From: Streptomyces sp. NBC_01428
Lineage (GTDB): Bacteria > Actinomycetota > Actinomycetes > Streptomycetales > Streptomycetaceae
DNA length: 64,000 nt
Direction: 5' to 3'
Assembly: GCF_036231965.1 (NCBI RefSeq)
Contig: NZ_CP109499.1
Coordinates: 4,774,001-4,838,000 of the forward strand
This document shows, in pieces, positions 61,985-64,000 of the stretch. The number at the start of each line of letters is the position of its first letter. Position 1 is the stretch's first letter. The position numbers and the translations under genes are program-made. The notes under the pieces were generated by a model that did no database searches, had not been told where the DNA came from, and was given only the letters and a program-made list of their open reading frames with translations.

Positions 61985-63514
61985 ATGTCAATCTCGTCCC
62001 CTCCCCAAGGGCACCCCCAGCGCTGGCTGATCCTCGGGGTCATCTGTCTCGCCCAGCTCACCGTGCTGCTCGACAACACCGTCCTGAACGTCGCCATCCC
62101 CTCCCTCACCCGCGAGCTGGGCGCGGCGACCTCCGACATCCAGTGGATGATCAACGCGTACTCGCTGGTGCAGTCGGGACTGCTGCTCACCGCGGGCAGC
62201 GCCGCCGACCGCTACGGCCGCAAGAAGATGCTGGTCAGCGGACTCGCCCTGTTCGGGGTCGGCTCGCTGGTGGCCGGACTCGCCGACTCCACGGGCCAGT
62301 TGATCGCCGCGCGGGCCGGCATGGGCGTGGGCGGGGCGCTGCTGCTCACCACCACCCTCGCCGTCGCCATGCAGATCTTCACCCCGGACGAGCACCCGAA
62401 GGCGATCGGCATCTGGAGCGCGGTCAACGCGGTGGGCTTCGCCGCGGGGCCGCTGATCGGCGGCTTCGTGCTGAACCACTTCTGGTGGGGGGCGATCTTC
62501 CTCATCAACCTGCCCGTCGCGGCACTCGGTCTCGTCGCGGTGATCGTGCTCGTCCCCGAGTCGAAGGCCGCGCCGCGCGTCACCGCCGTCTCCGGGTCCC
62601 CGGGCGAAGCGCGGCGCGCGGACCGGCCGGACATCGTCGGCGCCCTCCTCTCGACGGTCGGCATGACCGCCCTGGTGTTCGCGATCATCTCGGGCCCCGA
62701 GCACGGGTGGACATCGGCGCGGGTGGCGGCCACGGCCGCGCTCGCCGTGGTCGTCCTCGGCGCCTTCGCCGCCTGGGAGAGCCGGATCCCGTACCCCATG
62801 CTCGACCTGCAGTTCTTCCGCAACCAGCGGTTCACCGGTGCCGTCGCGGGCGCCGTCCTCATCACGTTCGGGATGGGCGGTGCGCTGTTCCTGCTGACCC
62901 AGCACCTCCAGTTCGTGCTCGGTTACGGGCCGTTGGAGGCGGGCCTGCGGACCGCGCCGCTCGCGCTCGCCGTCGTCGCGCTGAACTTCTCCGGACTGTC
63001 GGCCCGCTGGACCGCGCGGCTCAGCACGCCCCTCTCCATAGTGATCGGCATGACGCTGATGTCCGCGGGCCTGGTGTCGATCGCCACGCTCACCGGCCAC
63101 GGATACGCCGGGACACTCGCCGGACTGCTCCTCATCGGCGCGGGCTGCGCGGTGGCCAATCCCGCGATGGCGCACGCCATCATGAGCGCCATCCCGCGCG
63201 AGAAGGCGGGCGTCGGCGCCGGGATCAACGGCACGCTCGCCGAGTTCGGCAACGGGCTGGGCGTGGCCGTGCTCGGCGCGGTGCTCAACTCGCGGTTCGC
63301 GGCGCTGGTTCCGGTGGCCGCGGCCTCGCTGCCCGCCGCGCTCGCCTCCGCCGGGTCGGCCGAGGAACGCGGGCGGATCACCGACGCGTTCTCCTCGGGC
63401 CTGGAGACCAGCCAGCTGGTGGGCGCCGTCGCCGTGCTGCTCGGAGGACTCCTCGCTGCCGCGTTGCTGCGGCGGGCCGAGAGGGCGGACTCCGCCGTGG
63501 CGGTCACCGTGTGA
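61985..63514 (+). CDS. DHA2-type MFS multidrug exporter
   Basis: 509 residues, about 14 membrane helices (DHA2). Hallmarks: helix 1 LTVLLDNTVLNVAIPSLTREL, QWMINAYSLVQSGLLL, GSAADRYGRKKML loop, and motif C-like VGFAAGPLIGGFV. Proton-coupled drug efflux is the family role; the substrate is unknown. ATG 61985 has no Shine-Dalgarno, consistent with the leaderless promoter directly upstream. The following TetR gene is its likely repressor. Confidence 0.92.
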   Translation: MSISSPPQGHPQRWLILGVICLAQLTVLLDNTVLNVAIPSLTRELGAATSDIQWMINAYSLVQSGLLLTAGSAADRYGRKKMLVSGLALFGVGSLVAGLADSTGQLIAARAGMGVGGALLLTTTLAVAMQIFTPDEHPKAIGIWSAVNAVGFAAGPLIGGFVLNHFWWGAIFLINLPVAALGLVAVIVLVPESKAAPRVTAVSGSPGEARRADRPDIVGALLSTVGMTALVFAIISGPEHGWTSARVAATAALAVVVLGAFAAWESRIPYPMLDLQFFRNQRFTGAVAGAVLITFGMGGALFLLTQHLQFVLGYGPLEAGLRTAPLALAVVALNFSGLSARWTARLSTPLSIVIGMTLMSAGLVSIATLTGHGYAGTLAGLLLIGAGCAVANPAMAHAIMSAIPREKAGVGAGINGTLAEFGNGLGVAVLGAVLNSRFAALVPVAAASLPAALASAGSAEERGRITDAFSSGLETSQLVGAVAVLLGGLLAAALLRRAERADSAVAVTV

Positions 63515-63687
63515 GGGCGGACGAGTCCGCGCCCAGGCGTTTCGGCGGCTGCCCGCAGGACACATCGGACAGAGACGGCTCGGTGGTGACCGTCGAGCGC
63601 CGTCGAGCGCCCGCTTAGCATCGTCAGGGTGACGGACCGGGGAGCCTCCGGTCCGTGCCGTGGTTCGAGTTCCGAGGAAGGTGCGCC

Positions 63688-64000
63688 ATGGTGAGGGCAG
63701 CCGGCAGGGCCAAGCGTCCGGCGCGGACCAGTGTCTGGCTGGAGGGCAAGGCACCCCGGGGCCGGGCCGCGCGGAACGGAGGGCAGCCGTCGGGGCTCGA
63801 CCGGGAGCGGATCACCGAGGCCACCGTGCGGTTGCTCGACGCGGAGGGACTCGCGAAGTTCTCGATGCGGCGTCTGGCCGCCGAGCTGAACGTCACGGCC
63901 ATGTCCGTGTACTGGTACGTCGACACCAAGGACGACCTCCTGGAGCTCGCCCTCGACGCGGTGTTCGGCGAACTGGCGCTGCCGGACGTCGAGTCGGCGG
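63688..64000 (+). CDS. TetR-family regulator (3' end off the window)
   Basis: At least 104 residues from the ATG at 63688 (GAGGAAG upstream); no stop before the window ends. After a ~35-residue basic extension comes the TetR HTH: ITEATVRLLDAEGLAKFSMR, RLAAELNVTAMSVYWYVDTKDDLLELALDAV. The SVYWYV variant is like class-A Tet repressors with TetR_C domains. It lies 173 bp after the DHA2 exporter and is the likely repressor binding the dyad at 61950-61981. The gap contains a duplicated CCGTCGAGCG and a TAGCAT that could be its -10. Confidence 0.88.
   Translation, partial: MVRAAGRAKRPARTSVWLEGKAPRGRAARNGGQPSGLDRERITEATVRLLDAEGLAKFSMRRLAAELNVTAMSVYWYVDTKDDLLELALDAVFGELALPDVESA

Overview
High-GC actinobacterial chromosome, almost certainly Streptomyces. 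The G/C-ending codon bias, GTG starts, GTGA/ATGA stop-start overlaps, an SSI-family protease inhibitor, SpoIIE/RsbW/STAS regulators and mycothiol-era arsenic genes all fit. The order serS - pheA - Tat-exported DyP peroxidase - copper genes matches, as I remember it, the conserved core of Streptomyces chromosomes not far from oriC. All functional calls were made by reading the sequence; no database search was run.

Layout. 1-4.5 kb (minus): truncated MerR regulator, PF10118-type protein, EphD-like hydrolase/SDR fusion and M24 peptidase. 4.6-8.3 kb (plus): four overlapping ABC-2 transporter genes (ATPase-permease-ATPase-permease). 9.0-13 kb: tRNA-Ser, then a HAD phosphatase coupled to serS and, across a 677-bp gap full of DnaA-box-like 9-mers, pheA. 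13.2-19.9 kb (minus): copper supply cluster (DyP, CopC-CopD, PCuAC, Sco, YcnI, a Met/His-rich membrane protein). 20-31.9 kb: RsbW-like kinases, an MFS exporter, a MocR regulator, PepP, a GAF/SpoIIE phosphatase, a degenerate primase-polymerase, a DUF5926 protein and a GDPD. 32-35.5 kb: HtrA-like protease, tRNA-Ser(TGA), an intact primase-polymerase domain protein and a small Asn/Gln-rich secreted protein.

35.7-44 kb (plus): five overlapping genes matching the set of the mycobacterial igr operon (two acyl-CoA dehydrogenases, two MaoC-like hydratases, an Ltp2-like aldolase), then a SigE-family sigma factor and an acyl-CoA ligase. 44.2-49.4 kb (minus): a 1450-residue PAS/kinase/receiver protein that lacks the usual phosphoacceptor His, preceded by an SSI-type inhibitor. 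49.5-49.95 kb: tRNA-Ser and tRNA-Arg. 50-52.2 kb: arsenic island (arsI divergent from arsR-aqpS-arsC). 52.8-64 kb: STAS protein, DUF2797 protein, amidohydrolase, then a two-component system transcribed with a GT2-GtrA fusion and a GT39-like membrane glycosyltransferase, and finally a DHA2 exporter with a probable TetR-operated leaderless promoter and the start of a TetR gene.

Most of this is conserved core. The best leads are the DnaA-box cluster between serS and pheA, the igr-like operon with odd repeat-rich extensions and no visible steroid genes, the giant degenerate hybrid kinase, the degenerate primase-polymerase, and the Asn/Gln-rich secreted protein.
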